Shown here: positions 9,232-20,637 of the stretch, piece by piece
Layout: every line of letters starts with the position of its first letter
Numbering within the stretch: the first letter of the stretch is position 1
Assembly (NCBI RefSeq): GCF_003575965.1
Contig: NZ_QWJJ01000022.1
Coordinates: 1-44,907 of the forward strand
Reading direction: 5' to 3'
DNA from: Pseudooceanicola sediminis
GTDB lineage: Bacteria; Pseudomonadota; Alphaproteobacteria; Rhodobacterales; Rhodobacteraceae
Length of the DNA stretch: 44,907 nucleotides
Notes under the pieces: generated by a model
What the model saw: only the letters and a program-made list of their open reading frames with translations
Database searches by the model: none
What the model was told of the DNA's origin: nothing
Position numbers and translations under genes: made by a program

Positions 9232-10203
9232 ATGAAACGTCTGAGACTGGTTCCCGACGAAACCCACATCGACTTTTTCAAGTACCGGGGCCTGACCTTC
9301 GGGCTGTCCTGCATCGCCATGGTCGCCTCGGTGATCCTCTGGGCGACGATGGGGCTGAACTTCGGGATCGACTTTCGCGGCGGCACGACCATCCGCACGG
9401 AATCCGAAAGCGCGGTTTCCGTGGCCGATTACCGCGCCGCGCTGGACCCGCTCGGCCTGGGCGACGTGGTGATCTCGGAGGTCTTCGACCCGACCTTCGA
9501 GGGCACCCGGCACGTGGCCTCGGTGCGCATCCAGAGCCAGGACGAACAGGAGAGCGTGGCCGCCGATACGATCGCAAAGGTCGAAACGGCCTTGAAAACG
9601 GTGGACGACAGCGTGCGCTTCACCTCGGTTGAATCGGTCGGCCCGAAGGTTTCGGGCGAGCTGGTCACGACCGCGCTGCTCGCCGTCGGCGCGTCGCTGG
9701 CGGCAATCCTGTTCTACATCTGGCTGCGGTTCGAATGGCAATTCTCGCTCGGGGCGGTGTTCGCCCTGTTCCACGACGTGCTGGTGACGATCGGGATTTT
9801 CTCGCTGTTGCAGATCCGCTTCGACCTGGCCACCATCGCGGCCCTGCTGACGATCATCGGCTATTCGATCAACGACACGGTGGTGATCTTCGACCGGCTC
9901 CGCGAAAACCTGCGCAAGTTCAAGACGATGGCGCTGGTCGACGTGATGAACCTGTCGGTCAACGAAACGCTCAGCCGTACCCTGATGACCTCCGGTACGA
10001 CACTGATCGCGCTGATCGCATTGCTGGTGCTGGGCGGTGACGTGATCCGCGGATTCGTCTTTGCCATCACCTGGGGCGTCGTGATCGGGACCTACTCCTC
10101 GGTCTATGTCGCCAAGAACGTGGTGCTCTGGCTGGGCGTCAAGCGCGACTGGAGCAAACCGGACAAGACCGCCGGCAACCAGTTCGCCAATATCGACGCC
10201 TGA
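9232..10203 (+). CDS. secF: protein translocase subunit SecF
   Basis: SecF pairs with SecD in the holotranslocon. Of 323 residues, the first helix (about 20-42) leads into GIDFRGG (Asp47, RGG 49-51), a periplasmic domain, and five C-terminal helices. These include the family signature YSINDTVVIFDRLREN. The length is normal for the family. The gene begins one base after secD. The downstream Mth938-like gene and ccmABCDG lie on the same strand, but gaps of 118 and 245 bases suggest internal promoters. Confidence 0.97.
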   Translation: MKRLRLVPDETHIDFFKYRGLTFGLSCIAMVASVILWATMGLNFGIDFRGGTTIRTESESAVSVADYRAALDPLGLGDVVISEVFDPTFEGTRHVASVRIQSQDEQESVAADTIAKVETALKTVDDSVRFTSVESVGPKVSGELVTTALLAVGASLAAILFYIWLRFEWQFSLGAVFALFHDVLVTIGIFSLLQIRFDLATIAALLTIIGYSINDTVVIFDRLRENLRKFKTMALVDVMNLSVNETLSRTLMTSGTTLIALIALLVLGGDVIRGFVFAITWGVVIGTYSSVYVAKNVVLWLGVKRDWSKPDKTAGNQFANIDA

Positions 10204-10321
10204 GGGGCAGGCCCAATACGGCAGGGGCCGGTGCACATGCGCATCTGCCCCTGCCGTGACAGGCCGCAACACCGCCGGGGGCCGAACGCTCCCGCGGGTT
10301 CGACAACAGAAAGGCTGATGT

Positions 10322-10675
10322 ATGCGCCTGAATGAAATCGACTACGGCAATGCCCGCCCGATCGAGGGCTACGGCCCGGGGTTTTTCCGCATCGGCTCAG
10401 ATGTCCATCACGGAGCAGTCCTGGTGACGGCGGATGCCGCCGAACCCTGGGGCGGCTACGAGGATCTTGAAACGGCGCTGACGCTCTCCGGTCACGTCGA
10501 TGTCCTGTTCGTGGGAACCGGCCAGACCATGACCGCAATTCCGAAGGCCTTGCGCGACAGGCTCGAGGCTGCGGGAATAGGTGTGGAACCGATGGCGACG
10601 GATGCCGCCTGCCGAACCTTCAATGTCCTCCTCTCCGAGGGGCGCCGGGTCGCTGCCGCCTTGCTGCCCGTCTGA
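10322..10675 (+). CDS. Mth938-like domain protein (NDUFAF3 family)
   Basis: This 117-residue cytosolic protein has the compact alpha/beta Mth938/DUF498 fold signature. It starts with a strand pair (MRLNEIDYGNARPIEGYGPG), then GGYEDLETAL, a glycine-rich VDVLFVGTGQ strand and MATDAACRTFNVLLSEGRRV near the end. The eukaryotic relative NDUFAF3 helps assemble respiratory complex I; the bacterial role is not established. Its place between secF and ccmA is conserved in many alphaproteobacteria. The ATG at 10322 has AAAGG in front. Confidence 0.85.
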   Translation: MRLNEIDYGNARPIEGYGPGFFRIGSDVHHGAVLVTADAAEPWGGYEDLETALTLSGHVDVLFVGTGQTMTAIPKALRDRLEAAGIGVEPMATDAACRTFNVLLSEGRRVAAALLPV

Positions 10676-10796
10676 CTTAACGCCGGCGCGTCCGCCCCCC
10701 GGCCACACGGTTTCGCCCGACGCGAAACTCTCGCCGGCAAAGCCCTGGCGCCTCCCGCCTGGCGCGCGCGCTCTCTTCCCCCTGAACCTCTCCCTG

Positions 10797-10826
10797 TCAT
10801 CTGGCCGGAAATACCCCCGCCGGAGG
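10797..10826. repeat. dispersed GC-rich element, copy B (minus orientation)
   Basis: The stretch TCATCTGGCCGGAAATACCC followed by CCGCCGGAGG nearly duplicates copy C at 14541; the preceding CTCCCTG is also shared, with one mismatch in the TGGCYGG core. It lies between the Mth938-like gene and ccmA, where the rest of the 245-base gap shows no gene. Confidence 0.7.
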
Positions 10827-10920
10827 CAAACCGGACCTCGGGTCGTCCCACCGCCGGTTTTCGCCGCGAAGCGCGCCACGCAGGCTTTTGCGACGCCCTG
10901 CAATACGATAAGCGATCAGC

Positions 10921-11538
10921 ATGGAACTTGTGGTCAGCGAACTTGGCGTGGCACGCGGTGGCGTGCGGGTGCTCGAAGGGCTCTCTTTCTGGCTGTCCGC
11001 CGGTCAGGCCCTCATCGTGCGTGGCCCGAATGGGTCCGGCAAGACGACGTTGCTGCGCGTGCTTGCGGGGTTGCAGCCCGCGGTGGCGGGAACGGTGTCG
11101 ATGGCGCCCGATTGCGTTGCCTACGCAGCACATGCCGATGGGCTGAAGGTGCAGCTGAGTGTCGCCGAGAACCTGATGTTCTGGGCCCGCCTGCACGCCG
11201 TGCACGATATCGGACCGGCGCTTGAGGCGTTCGATCTGATCGATCTGCAGGACCGGCGCGCAGGGGCGCTGTCGGCCGGGCAAAAGCGTCGGCTGGGGCT
11301 GGCGCGGCTGCTGGTGACGGCTCGCCCGCTCTGGGTGCTGGACGAACCGACGGTTTCGCTCGATTCGCTGGCCGTCGCTCGGTTCGCGGCGGCGGTCGAG
11401 GCGCATCTGAGGTCTGGCGGCATGGCGGTGATCGCGACGCATCTCGATCTGGGGCTGTCGGCGGGCCGGGTGCTGGATGTCGCGCAATTCCGCGCCACGC
11501 GTCCGGTCGACGGATCGCTGGACGAGGCCTTCCTGTGA
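10921..11538 (+). CDS. ccmA: heme exporter ATP-binding protein CcmA
   Basis: CcmA is the ATPase of the CcmABCD complex, which releases heme-loaded CcmE for cytochrome c maturation. The 205 residues hold Walker A (GPNGSGKT, residues 35-42), the ABC signature LSAGQ at about 117-121, and Walker B ending in VLDEP (about 139-143). An unusually late H-loop (IATHLDLG) follows. This short form matches CcmA. The gene overlaps ccmB by four bases (GTGA), suggesting translational coupling. It is the first gene of ccmABCDG (helABCDX in Rhodobacter nomenclature). Confidence 0.96.
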   Translation: MELVVSELGVARGGVRVLEGLSFWLSAGQALIVRGPNGSGKTTLLRVLAGLQPAVAGTVSMAPDCVAYAAHADGLKVQLSVAENLMFWARLHAVHDIGPALEAFDLIDLQDRRAGALSAGQKRRLGLARLLVTARPLWVLDEPTVSLDSLAVARFAAAVEAHLRSGGMAVIATHLDLGLSAGRVLDVAQFRATRPVDGSLDEAFL

Positions 11539-12191
11539 TTGCCGTGTTGATCCGGGATGTGCAGCTTGCGCTGCGGGCGGGGGGCGGCTTTGGTCTCGGG
11601 CTGGCGTTCTTCCTGATCGTCATGGCACTGGTCCCGTTCAGCATCGGCCCGGACAGCGCCCTGCTCAGCCGGATCGCGCCGGGGGTGCTGTGGCTGGGGG
11701 CCTTGCTGGCCTGCCTGCTGTCGCTGGACCGGATCCTGGCGCTGGATTGGGAGGACGGATCGCTGGATCTGCTGGCCACCGCGCCGATCCCCCTGGAAGG
11801 CCTCGTCAGCGTCAAGGCCCTGGCGCATTGGCTGACGACGGCGCTGCCGCTCGTCCTCGTGACCCCTGTGCTGGGCGTGTTGCTGTCCTTGCCTGCGCAG
11901 GGGTATCTCTGGCTGGTGATCTCCCTGCTGGTCGGCACCCCGGCGCTGAGTGTCATCGGCACGTTCGGCGCAGCACTGACCGTCGGGATCAAGCGGGGCG
12001 GTCTCTTGCTCAGCCTGCTGGTGTTGCCGCTCTACGTGCCGGTGCTGATCTTCGGAGCAGACGTCGCCCGGCGCGGTGCAGAGGCGCAACCGGTCCAGGT
12101 GCCGCTGCTGCTGCTGGGGGCGATCACCTGCGGCACAGTGGCGCTGCTGCCCTTTGCCAGCGCTGCGGTCTTGCGGGTCAACTTGCGATAA
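11535..12191 (+). CDS. ccmB: heme exporter membrane protein CcmB
   Basis: CcmB is the membrane partner of CcmA. The 218-residue protein has about six hydrophobic helices. The segment [20 protein letters not shown] followed by [19 protein letters not shown] is characteristic of CcmB. The GTG start overlaps the ccmA stop. A short gap of 40 bases with a strong GGGAGGGGG ribosome site leads to ccmC. Confidence 0.95.
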   Translation: MIAVLIRDVQLALRAGGGFGLGLAFFLIVMALVPFSIGPDSALLSRIAPGVLWLGALLACLLSLDRILALDWEDGSLDLLATAPIPLEGLVSVKALAHWLTTALPLVLVTPVLGVLLSLPAQGYLWLVISLLVGTPALSVIGTFGAALTVGIKRGGLLLSLLVLPLYVPVLIFGADVARRGAEAQPVQVPLLLLGAITCGTVALLPFASAAVLRVNLR

Positions 12192-12231
12192 TGTGAAGTG
12201 ACGCCGCCGCGGTGTCAGGTAGGGAGGGGGC

Positions 12232-12963
12232 ATGGCCTCGATCTGGGAATATGCGAACCCGAGGAAGTTCCTCGAAACCTCCGACAGGGTCCTGCCGGGG
12301 CTGGCGCTGCTGGCCGCGATCTTGCTGGTCGTGGGGCTGGTGTGGGGGTTCTTTTTCACGCCGGACGATTATCGCCAGGGCAGCACGGTCAAGATCATCT
12401 ACCTGCATGTGCCAAGCGCGCTGATCGCCATCAATGGCTGGCTGATGATGCTGGTCGCCTCGCTGATCTGGCTGATCCGGCGGCACCACGTCAGCGCCCT
12501 GGCGGCGCGCGCCGCGGCCCCGGTCGGTGCCACGATGACCGTCATCGCCCTGCTGACCGGCGCGATCTGGGGCCAGCCGATGTGGGGCACCTGGTGGGCG
12601 TGGGATCCGCGCCTGACGTCGTTCCTGATCCTGTTCCTGTTCTACCTCGGCTATATCGCCCTTTGGGCCGCGATCGAAGATGACGATACCGCCGCCGATC
12701 TGACCTCGATCCTGTGCCTGGTCGGGTCGGTCTTTGCGCTGCTCAGCCGTTATGCCGTGAATTTCTGGAACCAGGGTCTGCACCAGGGGGCGTCGCTGTC
12801 GATGGACAAGGCGGACAACGTCGCGAACGTGTTCTACGTGCCCTTGCTGGTCTGCATGGCGGGTTTCGTGATGCTGTTCCTGGCGCTGGTCCTGCTGCGC
12901 ACCCAAACCGAAATCCGGGCGCGGCGGATGCGGGCCCTGCTGGCGCGCGAACGGATGAGCTGA
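12232..12963 (+). CDS. ccmC: heme handling protein CcmC
   Basis: CcmC presents heme to CcmE in the periplasm. The 243-residue protein has six membrane helices and the tryptophan-rich heme motif WGQPMWGTWWAWDPRLTS at residues 113-130. Histidines flank it in LHVPSA (about residue 59) and LHQGASLSM (about 184), the positions expected for the heme ligands. The ATG at 12232 is set by the purine-rich site just before it. ccmD begins six bases after the stop. Confidence 0.97.
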   Translation: MASIWEYANPRKFLETSDRVLPGLALLAAILLVVGLVWGFFFTPDDYRQGSTVKIIYLHVPSALIAINGWLMMLVASLIWLIRRHHVSALAARAAAPVGATMTVIALLTGAIWGQPMWGTWWAWDPRLTSFLILFLFYLGYIALWAAIEDDDTAADLTSILCLVGSVFALLSRYAVNFWNQGLHQGASLSMDKADNVANVFYVPLLVCMAGFVMLFLALVLLRTQTEIRARRMRALLARERMS

Positions 12964-12969
12964 GGAAAG

Positions 12970-13128
12970 ATGATGCCGGAACTTGGAAAATACGCGGCCG
13001 CGGTGCTGACGTCCTACGCTGTTTCGCTGCTGTTGCTGGCGGGACTTGCGGCGTTCAGCCTGTGGCGGGCGCGGCGCGTCCGGGCCGCGCTGCGAAAGGT
13101 CGAAGATCGGGCAAGACGTCATGGCTAG
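12970..13128 (+). CDS. ccmD: heme exporter small subunit CcmD
   Basis: This 52-residue protein is short enough to be missed by length filters. It reads MMPELGKYAAAVLTSYAV at the start, has one membrane helix (about residues 11-31), and ends in an arginine-rich cytoplasmic tail. This is the CcmD pattern; CcmD links CcmABC to holo-CcmE. AGGA lies just before the tandem ATG codons at 12970 and 12973. Its last eight bases overlap the start of ccmG. Confidence 0.93.
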   Translation: MMPELGKYAAAVLTSYAVSLLLLAGLAAFSLWRARRVRAALRKVEDRARRHG

Positions 13129-13666
13129 GATCCGCCCCCTCATGATCCTGCCGCCGGTGATCTTTGTCGCCTTGGCCGGGATGTTCTATTTCGGGATGCA
13201 GCGCGAAGACCCGGATCAATTGCCCAGCACGCTGGCGGGCAAGCAGGCCCCGCCCGTGGCCCTGACCCCGCTGGGCGACCTGCCGGGCTTTGACGATGCC
13301 GCGTTGCGCGATGGACAAATCAAGCTGGTCAATTTCTGGGCCAGCTGGTGCGCGCCCTGTCGGGTGGAACACCCCAACCTCACCGCGCTGAGCGAACAGG
13401 AAGGCGTGCCGATCTACGGCGTCAACTACAAGGATCAGCCGGAAAATGCGCGCGCCTTCCTGGCGGAGCTTGGCAACCCCTATGTCGCGACAGGCGCCGA
13501 CAGACAGGGGCGGATGGCGATCAATTGGGGCCTCTACGGTGTGCCCGAAACCTATGTGATCGATGGCGCAGGGCAGGTGCTGTTGCGCTTTGCCGGCCCC
13601 CTCACGCAGCGCGTCATCCGGGAGCAGATTGCGCCGGTGATCGACGCGGCCCGGCAGGGCGGCTGA
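13121..13666 (+). CDS. ccmG: thiol:disulfide interchange protein CcmG/DsbE
   Basis: CcmG (HelX) is a membrane-anchored periplasmic thioredoxin that reduces apocytochrome c before heme attachment. The 181 residues begin with a signal-anchor helix (about 6-24). The active site is WCAPC at residues 76-80 in the context NFWASWCAPCRVEHP. The GVPETYVID loop near the cis-proline is also present (YGVPETYVID). The ATG at 13121 inside the ccmD end is chosen because it starts the anchor directly. It closes ccmABCDG. Confidence 0.96.
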   Translation: MARIRPLMILPPVIFVALAGMFYFGMQREDPDQLPSTLAGKQAPPVALTPLGDLPGFDDAALRDGQIKLVNFWASWCAPCRVEHPNLTALSEQEGVPIYGVNYKDQPENARAFLAELGNPYVATGADRQGRMAINWGLYGVPETYVIDGAGQVLLRFAGPLTQRVIREQIAPVIDAARQGG

Positions 13667-13794
13667 GACCGCCGGGGCCTTCCCGCGCTGTGCAAGGTGC
13701 AGCAGGGCCGATGCTAAGCTCGATACGAGTGTCGATGCGGGGGCCGCAGCGCCCCACCGGTCCATCGCCGGCTGCGCCAAGCGATGATGGGTCG

Positions 13795-14457
13795 TCACGC
13801 ATGATGGTCCGTCATGCGTGGATCCATCATGCCTTCCTTCACGCCATGGCGGATCAGCAGCAGGTTCACCGGATAGGCCGCCAGCAGGCCGCAGGTCAGC
13901 GATATCACCAGCGAAGACCAGAATTTCCAGTCCCCCATGCCCGCATTGCCTGCCAGCAGCAAATCGACGCCAATTGCGACAACCTCCATGACGGCGATTG
14001 AGGGGGTTTCGGCCAGCAATGCGTCATGAAAGGCTTGGCGAAAGGCGGTGCCTCCCTGCATTTCCGGGCCGATGGTCAGGGCAAATCCAGCCACGTAGGC
14101 CAGAACGAAGGTGATCAGCGCGGTCCAGAGATTGCCGAGGGATAACAGGCCCACGGCAATCAGCACGCCGACGATTTCCCCCATTCCACAGCCGGAATAG
14201 CAATGTGCGACAGATCGAAAGGCACGCCGCCAGTCGTTGTCGTCCGAAATCTCCTTTCGCCCGGTCAGCCAGTAGATCAGCAACCCCAGCGGGCCGGAAT
14301 ATGCCACCGTGAAGCCCCAGACAACTTTCATCAACGGCATCAGGTGGGCGTTGTTCACCCGCAGGGCCCGGATCACGATGATCAGGCTGGGGATCATCAG
14401 AATGGCCCAGGTGATTATGAAATAGGGGCTGGAAACAATGTCTTGAATGCCTTGCAT
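13795..14457 (-). CDS. DUF4396 family membrane protein
   Basis: This 220-residue protein has about six hydrophobic helices, starting with SSPYFIITWAILMIPSLIIV. It contains a HCYSGCGMGE motif (His85, Cys86, Cys90) inside a helix and a later acidic YVAGFALTIGPEM helix. This matches the uncharacterised DUF4396 family, whose His/Cys signature could bind a metal. The ATG at 14457 fits the first helix; upstream in-frame codons translate the dispersed repeat and are unlikely to be coding. It converges with ccmG and lies downstream of acnA on the same strand. Confidence 0.7.
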   Translation of the reverse strand: MQGIQDIVSSPYFIITWAILMIPSLIIVIRALRVNNAHLMPLMKVVWGFTVAYSGPLGLLIYWLTGRKEISDDNDWRRAFRSVAHCYSGCGMGEIVGVLIAVGLLSLGNLWTALITFVLAYVAGFALTIGPEMQGGTAFRQAFHDALLAETPSIAVMEVVAIGVDLLLAGNAGMGDWKFWSSLVISLTCGLLAAYPVNLLLIRHGVKEGMMDPRMTDHHA

Positions 14458-14540
14458 CGGATACGACTCCAATCGCGCGCTCGAATGACCCTTGAGGTGG
14501 GCCAACGGTCGAAACCGCCGCTGAGTTCCCCCGGGCCTCC

Positions 14541-14597
14541 CTGTCATCTGGCTGGAAATACCCCGGGGGAGCCGGCAGGCGGGGGCAGCGCCCCCCA
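14541..14597. repeat. dispersed GC-rich hairpin element, copy C (minus orientation)
   Basis: On the minus strand, a GGGGGGCGCTGCCCCC hairpin is followed by a GC spacer, CCCCCGGGGTATTT and CCAGCCAGATGACAG. It is the most complete counterpart of copy A and shares its left hairpin and its TATTT/CCAGATGA box. It lies between acnA and the DUF4396 gene. Confidence 0.7.
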
Positions 14598-14645
14598 CCT
14601 CGTCCCAAACCCGGCGCGGCCCGAAACCCGCCTCGGCGCAAAAGA

Positions 14646-14669
14646 AAAGGGCCCCCGAAGAGGCCCTTT
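14646..14669 (-). terminator. acnA terminator
   Basis: AAAGGGCC pairs with GGCCCTTT (8 bp, loop 8) some 20 bases beyond the acnA stop. Read on the minus strand it is followed by TTTTCTTT, a standard intrinsic terminator. Confidence 0.85.
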
Positions 14670-14689
14670 CCGCATGGTATCAGCAGGCG

Positions 14690-17437
<2,748 letters not shown>

Positions 17438-17531
17438 GGAGATGGCTCCCTTCCGGTATGTATGAGGGGTTCGTGCTGCTTTTGCTTCTGCCCCATCGGA
17501 CATTGGCAATCAAGAGCCTGTGCGAGATTTT

Positions 17532-17550
17532 AGTATACATTTGTGCACAA
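17532..17550 (-). promoter_or_regulatory. candidate acnA promoter and palindrome
   Basis: About 95 bases upstream of acnA the sequence becomes AT-rich. On the minus strand TATACT resembles a -10 box, and directly before it is the perfect 10-base palindrome TTGTGCACAA (17541-17550). No good -35 could be fixed, so an activator or repressor site at the palindrome is plausible but unproven. Confidence 0.3.
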
Positions 17551-17746
17551 CGGCGGGATTTCCCCGTTTTTCCATGGATCGCGTCAGGGGATGCGGCGAT
17601 GTGGCAGGGGAGTGCCTTGCATCTAGGCGTTGGCGACAAGACACAGTCGTGCTCCGTGCACGGGTCTCTCGCAAAACCTTGATTGGCTATTTCACGACGC
17701 CTTGGGTAGCTAGGTCGGTGACATGCAACCACCGGAGACATTGGGT

Positions 17747-18520
17747 ATGATCGGACGGCGCGCGGCGATACTGATGGCGGGACTGTTGGCGACGGCGGGC
17801 CTGTGGTCCGGTGGTTCCGCCGCGTTCGCTCAGGATGCGGTGGCCGATGATGCCGCGACGCGCCGTGCCGCCGATGCCGTATCGCCGGTGGTGGTCGAAC
17901 TGTTCACGTCGCAGGGCTGTTCGTCCTGCCCCCCCGCCGATCGCCTGATGGCCCAGTTGGCGCGACGCGCGGATGTGCTGCCCTTGGCGCTGCATGTCGA
18001 CTACTGGGATTATCTGGGCTGGAAGGACGTTCTGGCAGATCCGCAGTACACCCACCGCCAGAAATCCTATGCCCGCGCCCACGGCAAGCGCATGATCTAT
18101 ACCCCGCAGATGATCGTGGCGGGGACGGGGTTCATCAAGGGTTCGCACCCCATGCAGCTGGCCGAATACATCGAGATCATGCAAAAGCGCGCGCCCGAGT
18201 ACCAGATCCGCGTCACCGCCGAGGCGGGGGGGCGCTATCGTGTTCTGGCACATGCCCTGCGCGGGGCTGAACTGGGGCCGATGGTCGTGCAGCTGGTGCA
18301 TTATCTGCCCAACAAGCCGATTCAGATCCTGCGCGGCGAAAATGCGGGCGTGCAGATGAATTATGTCAATGTCGTCACCCACTGGGCGCCGGTGGCCGAA
18401 TGGGATGGCCGGTCGGACCTGAACATCGAGATAGATGCGGGCCGGGACGAGCCGGGTGCCGTCCTGCTGCAACGCCAGGGCTTTGGGGCGATCGAGGCCG
18501 CGGCACGGTTGCCGCAATAG
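17747..18520 (+). CDS. DUF1223 thioredoxin-like exported protein
   Basis: The 257-residue protein starts with a signal peptide (MIGRRAAILMAGLLATAGLW, cleavage near AFA-QDA). It then has VVELFTSQGCSSCPPAD, with a CxxC pair at Cys58 and Cys61 at the start of a thioredoxin-like fold. It continues with LHVDYWDYLGWKD, a hallmark of DUF1223. The family is periplasmic and of unknown function; the CxxC suggests redox activity. The start at 17747 is preferred over 17723 because GGAG stands before it and the signal peptide begins cleanly. It is divergent from acnA. Confidence 0.88.
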   Translation: MIGRRAAILMAGLLATAGLWSGGSAAFAQDAVADDAATRRAADAVSPVVVELFTSQGCSSCPPADRLMAQLARRADVLPLALHVDYWDYLGWKDVLADPQYTHRQKSYARAHGKRMIYTPQMIVAGTGFIKGSHPMQLAEYIEIMQKRAPEYQIRVTAEAGGRYRVLAHALRGAELGPMVVQLVHYLPNKPIQILRGENAGVQMNYVNVVTHWAPVAEWDGRSDLNIEIDAGRDEPGAVLLQRQGFGAIEAAARLPQ

Positions 18521-18571
18521 ACCGGTCCCACCAGGATTTTCGTTTAAGATGAGTTGATTGGCCGGAACTCT

Positions 18572-19471
18572 TCAGGTCGATTTATCGTCGCTGCCGGGTT
18601 TCCAGCGGCGGTGAATCCAGAACCATTGATCCGGATATTTTCGGGTCATCGCCTCAAGTGAATCGTTCAGGGCCTGTGACATCTCGGGCGGTGTGCTGGG
18701 GGCCAGCGGCTCCTCCACCACGACGCGAAAGCTGAGGCCGTCCGGCTGGCGAATCCCGTAGATCGGGATCATCAGCGCATCGTATTTCAGGGCCATTTCT
18801 GCCGCCGAGGTGGCGGTAAAGGCCGGCTGTCCGAAAAAGCTCAGCGCGGCCCCCTGGCCGAAATGCTGGTCGCTGAGCATGGCGATGATGTTGCCCTGCC
18901 GCAGATAGCGCACCATTTCCGCCAGGCCACGACGGCCGCGCGCAAACATCGGTGTCGCTATGCTTTCCATTGCGCGCACGTAATGGCGATTGAAATACAG
19001 GTTGTTCAAAGGCCGGTAGAGCGCGCCGACATTGCCATAGCGCATGGCCACGGCCGCGCGAAAGGCGTCGTAATTGCCGAAATGACCCGAGACCAGCACG
19101 ACGGGGCGCCCGACGGCATGGGCGGCGTCCAGCGCGGCAAGGCCCGGCCCCTCCAGCGTGCCCTCCCCGAGATGCGCCTTGAACTCAGCACCCGAGTAGA
19201 TCTCGATGAGGGTGCGCCCGGCATTGTCGGGCACCGCACGCTCCATCTCGCGGATCTGCGCGCGCGGGATTTCCGGCCAGATATGGGTGAGGTTGTCGCG
19301 CACCCGCCCGCGATAGGCGACAGGGGCCACCATGCGGCTGACGACCCAGCCCATCAGGCGGACCCGCGTGGCATAGGGCAGGGCCAGCGCCAGACCGACC
19401 AGCCCACCGAGAACGAGATTGACGATATATTGTGTCACGCGCTGGCGCAGCGGCAGGTCGCTGGGTGTCAT
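18572..19471 (-). CDS. LpxL/HtrB-type lysophospholipid acyltransferase
   Basis: This 299-residue protein belongs to the lipid A biosynthesis acyltransferase family, which transfers late acyl chains to Kdo2-lipid A or related acceptors at the inner membrane. It has an N-terminal membrane-inserting helix (about 13-35) and the catalytic H-x4-D motif as GHFGNYD (His130, Asp135). Two further conserved blocks are visible: GALYRPLNNLYFNRHYVRA and AMLSDQHFGQG. The C-terminus ends with the family-like YPDQWFWIHRRWK. Its start is six bases from the stop of the EamA gene, so the two are one operon. Confidence 0.9.
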   Translation of the reverse strand: MTPSDLPLRQRVTQYIVNLVLGGLVGLALALPYATRVRLMGWVVSRMVAPVAYRGRVRDNLTHIWPEIPRAQIREMERAVPDNAGRTLIEIYSGAEFKAHLGEGTLEGPGLAALDAAHAVGRPVVLVSGHFGNYDAFRAAVAMRYGNVGALYRPLNNLYFNRHYVRAMESIATPMFARGRRGLAEMVRYLRQGNIIAMLSDQHFGQGAALSFFGQPAFTATSAAEMALKYDALMIPIYGIRQPDGLSFRVVVEEPLAPSTPPEMSQALNDSLEAMTRKYPDQWFWIHRRWKPGSDDKST

Positions 19472-19477
19472 CGTTTC

Positions 19478-20374
19478 TCAGAGCCCCTCGGGCGGTGTCT
19501 TTGCTTTGGCGGGCAGCGAAGCGGTCCCGCCGCGCGTTTCGCGGTGCCACACATAGACACCCGCCCCCACGATCACAAGCGCCCCGCAGATCGTCCACGT
19601 GTCGGGGAATTCGCCGTAGGCAACGATACCCCAGAAGGTCGCGTTGATCAGCCCGACATAGGCAAAGGGGGCCAGCATCGCGGCCTCGCCGATCGAGAGC
19701 GAGCGGATCATCATCAACTGTGCCACCGTCCCGAGGCCGGCAATCAGCAGCATCTTCAGCAACACGCCTGTCGACGGTGTCTGCCAATGGCCGGGCAGCA
19801 GGGTGGTGATGACCAGCGCCCCCAGCAAAGCGGCATAGAAAAGCGAGGTCCAGGGGTCTTCGCGGGCGCCGACATAGCGCGTGGTCAGCGAATACCCGGC
19901 ATAGGCAAATGCGGCGATCAGCGGAAAGATCGCGTCGGGCGAAAACACCGCCGTTCCGGGGCGGATGATGATCATCGCCCCGACCATGGCGGCAAGGATG
20001 CCGGCAATGCGCCGCGGCCCCAGCTTCTCGCCCAGGAATATCGCGGCGCCGAGCGTGACCAGCACCGGGTTCACGTCCATGATGGCCGTATTCTCGGCCA
20101 GCCCGTTGCGCGTCAGCCCGTAAAAGAAGCTCGCCGTGGCTGTCAGCAGGAACGCAGAGCGCAGGAATTGCAGGACGGGATACTGCGTGCGCGCGACGCT
20201 TCGGATGCGCGGCAGGACAAGGACGATCACCAGCAGGGCCTGACCTGCGTAACGTGCCCACAGCGCCATGACGGTATTGGTTTCAAGGGCCACGGATTTC
20301 GCCGTGGCATCCATCGAGCTGAAGCAGAAGACAGCCAGAATCATCATCAGGATCGCGCGGGCATTGTTCGACAT
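19478..20374 (-). CDS. EamA/DMT-family transporter
   Basis: The 298-residue integral membrane protein has ten predicted helices in two homologous EamA halves. The first half begins ARAILMMILAVFCFSSMDA; the second starts near VLLKMLLIAGLGTVAQLMM and includes ALIVVGAGVYVW at the end. DMT-family members export or exchange small metabolites; the substrate is unknown. The ATG at 20374 has AAGGA seven bases upstream, better than the longer in-frame start at 20455. It is cotranscribed with the acyltransferase downstream. Confidence 0.85.
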   Translation of the reverse strand: MSNNARAILMMILAVFCFSSMDATAKSVALETNTVMALWARYAGQALLVIVLVLPRIRSVARTQYPVLQFLRSAFLLTATASFFYGLTRNGLAENTAIMDVNPVLVTLGAAIFLGEKLGPRRIAGILAAMVGAMIIIRPGTAVFSPDAIFPLIAAFAYAGYSLTTRYVGAREDPWTSLFYAALLGALVITTLLPGHWQTPSTGVLLKMLLIAGLGTVAQLMMIRSLSIGEAAMLAPFAYVGLINATFWGIVAYGEFPDTWTICGALVIVGAGVYVWHRETRGGTASLPAKAKTPPEGL

Positions 20375-20599
20375 CTGACGATCCTTGGCGGCGCCGCTGG
20401 CAGGGTCGAGAGCAGGCGCAGGTGCGGGCAGGGGCAGCCGCACGTTGCGGATCAACCGGTTCGCGCGGACCCTATGTGCGACACCGCAGCGTGTCCAGTG
20501 GCCGCAGCGGCGTGCCTATGCCCCCGCCGGACCTGCGATTGGCACGGCGGCGTAGCGGGGCCGCGTCTGTCGACGCCGGTTCGGCCGCAGCGCAGAACG

Positions 20600-20627
20600 C
20601 CCCGCCCGGTCTGCCCCGCCCGGTCTG
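20600..20627. repeat. 14-base direct repeat
   Basis: CCCCGCCCGGTCTG occurs twice without spacing between the EamA start and the fliG end. No function is apparent. The rest of this 263-base gap shows no gene. Confidence 0.6.
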
Positions 20628-20637
20628 CTCAGCCAAG

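Noticed and set aside
7233-9398. Minus-strand frame opposite yajC/secD, with Gln/Asp/Arg-rich sequence
   Set aside because: It is a shadow of secD codon usage; its repeat-like start only translates the 33-base repeats.
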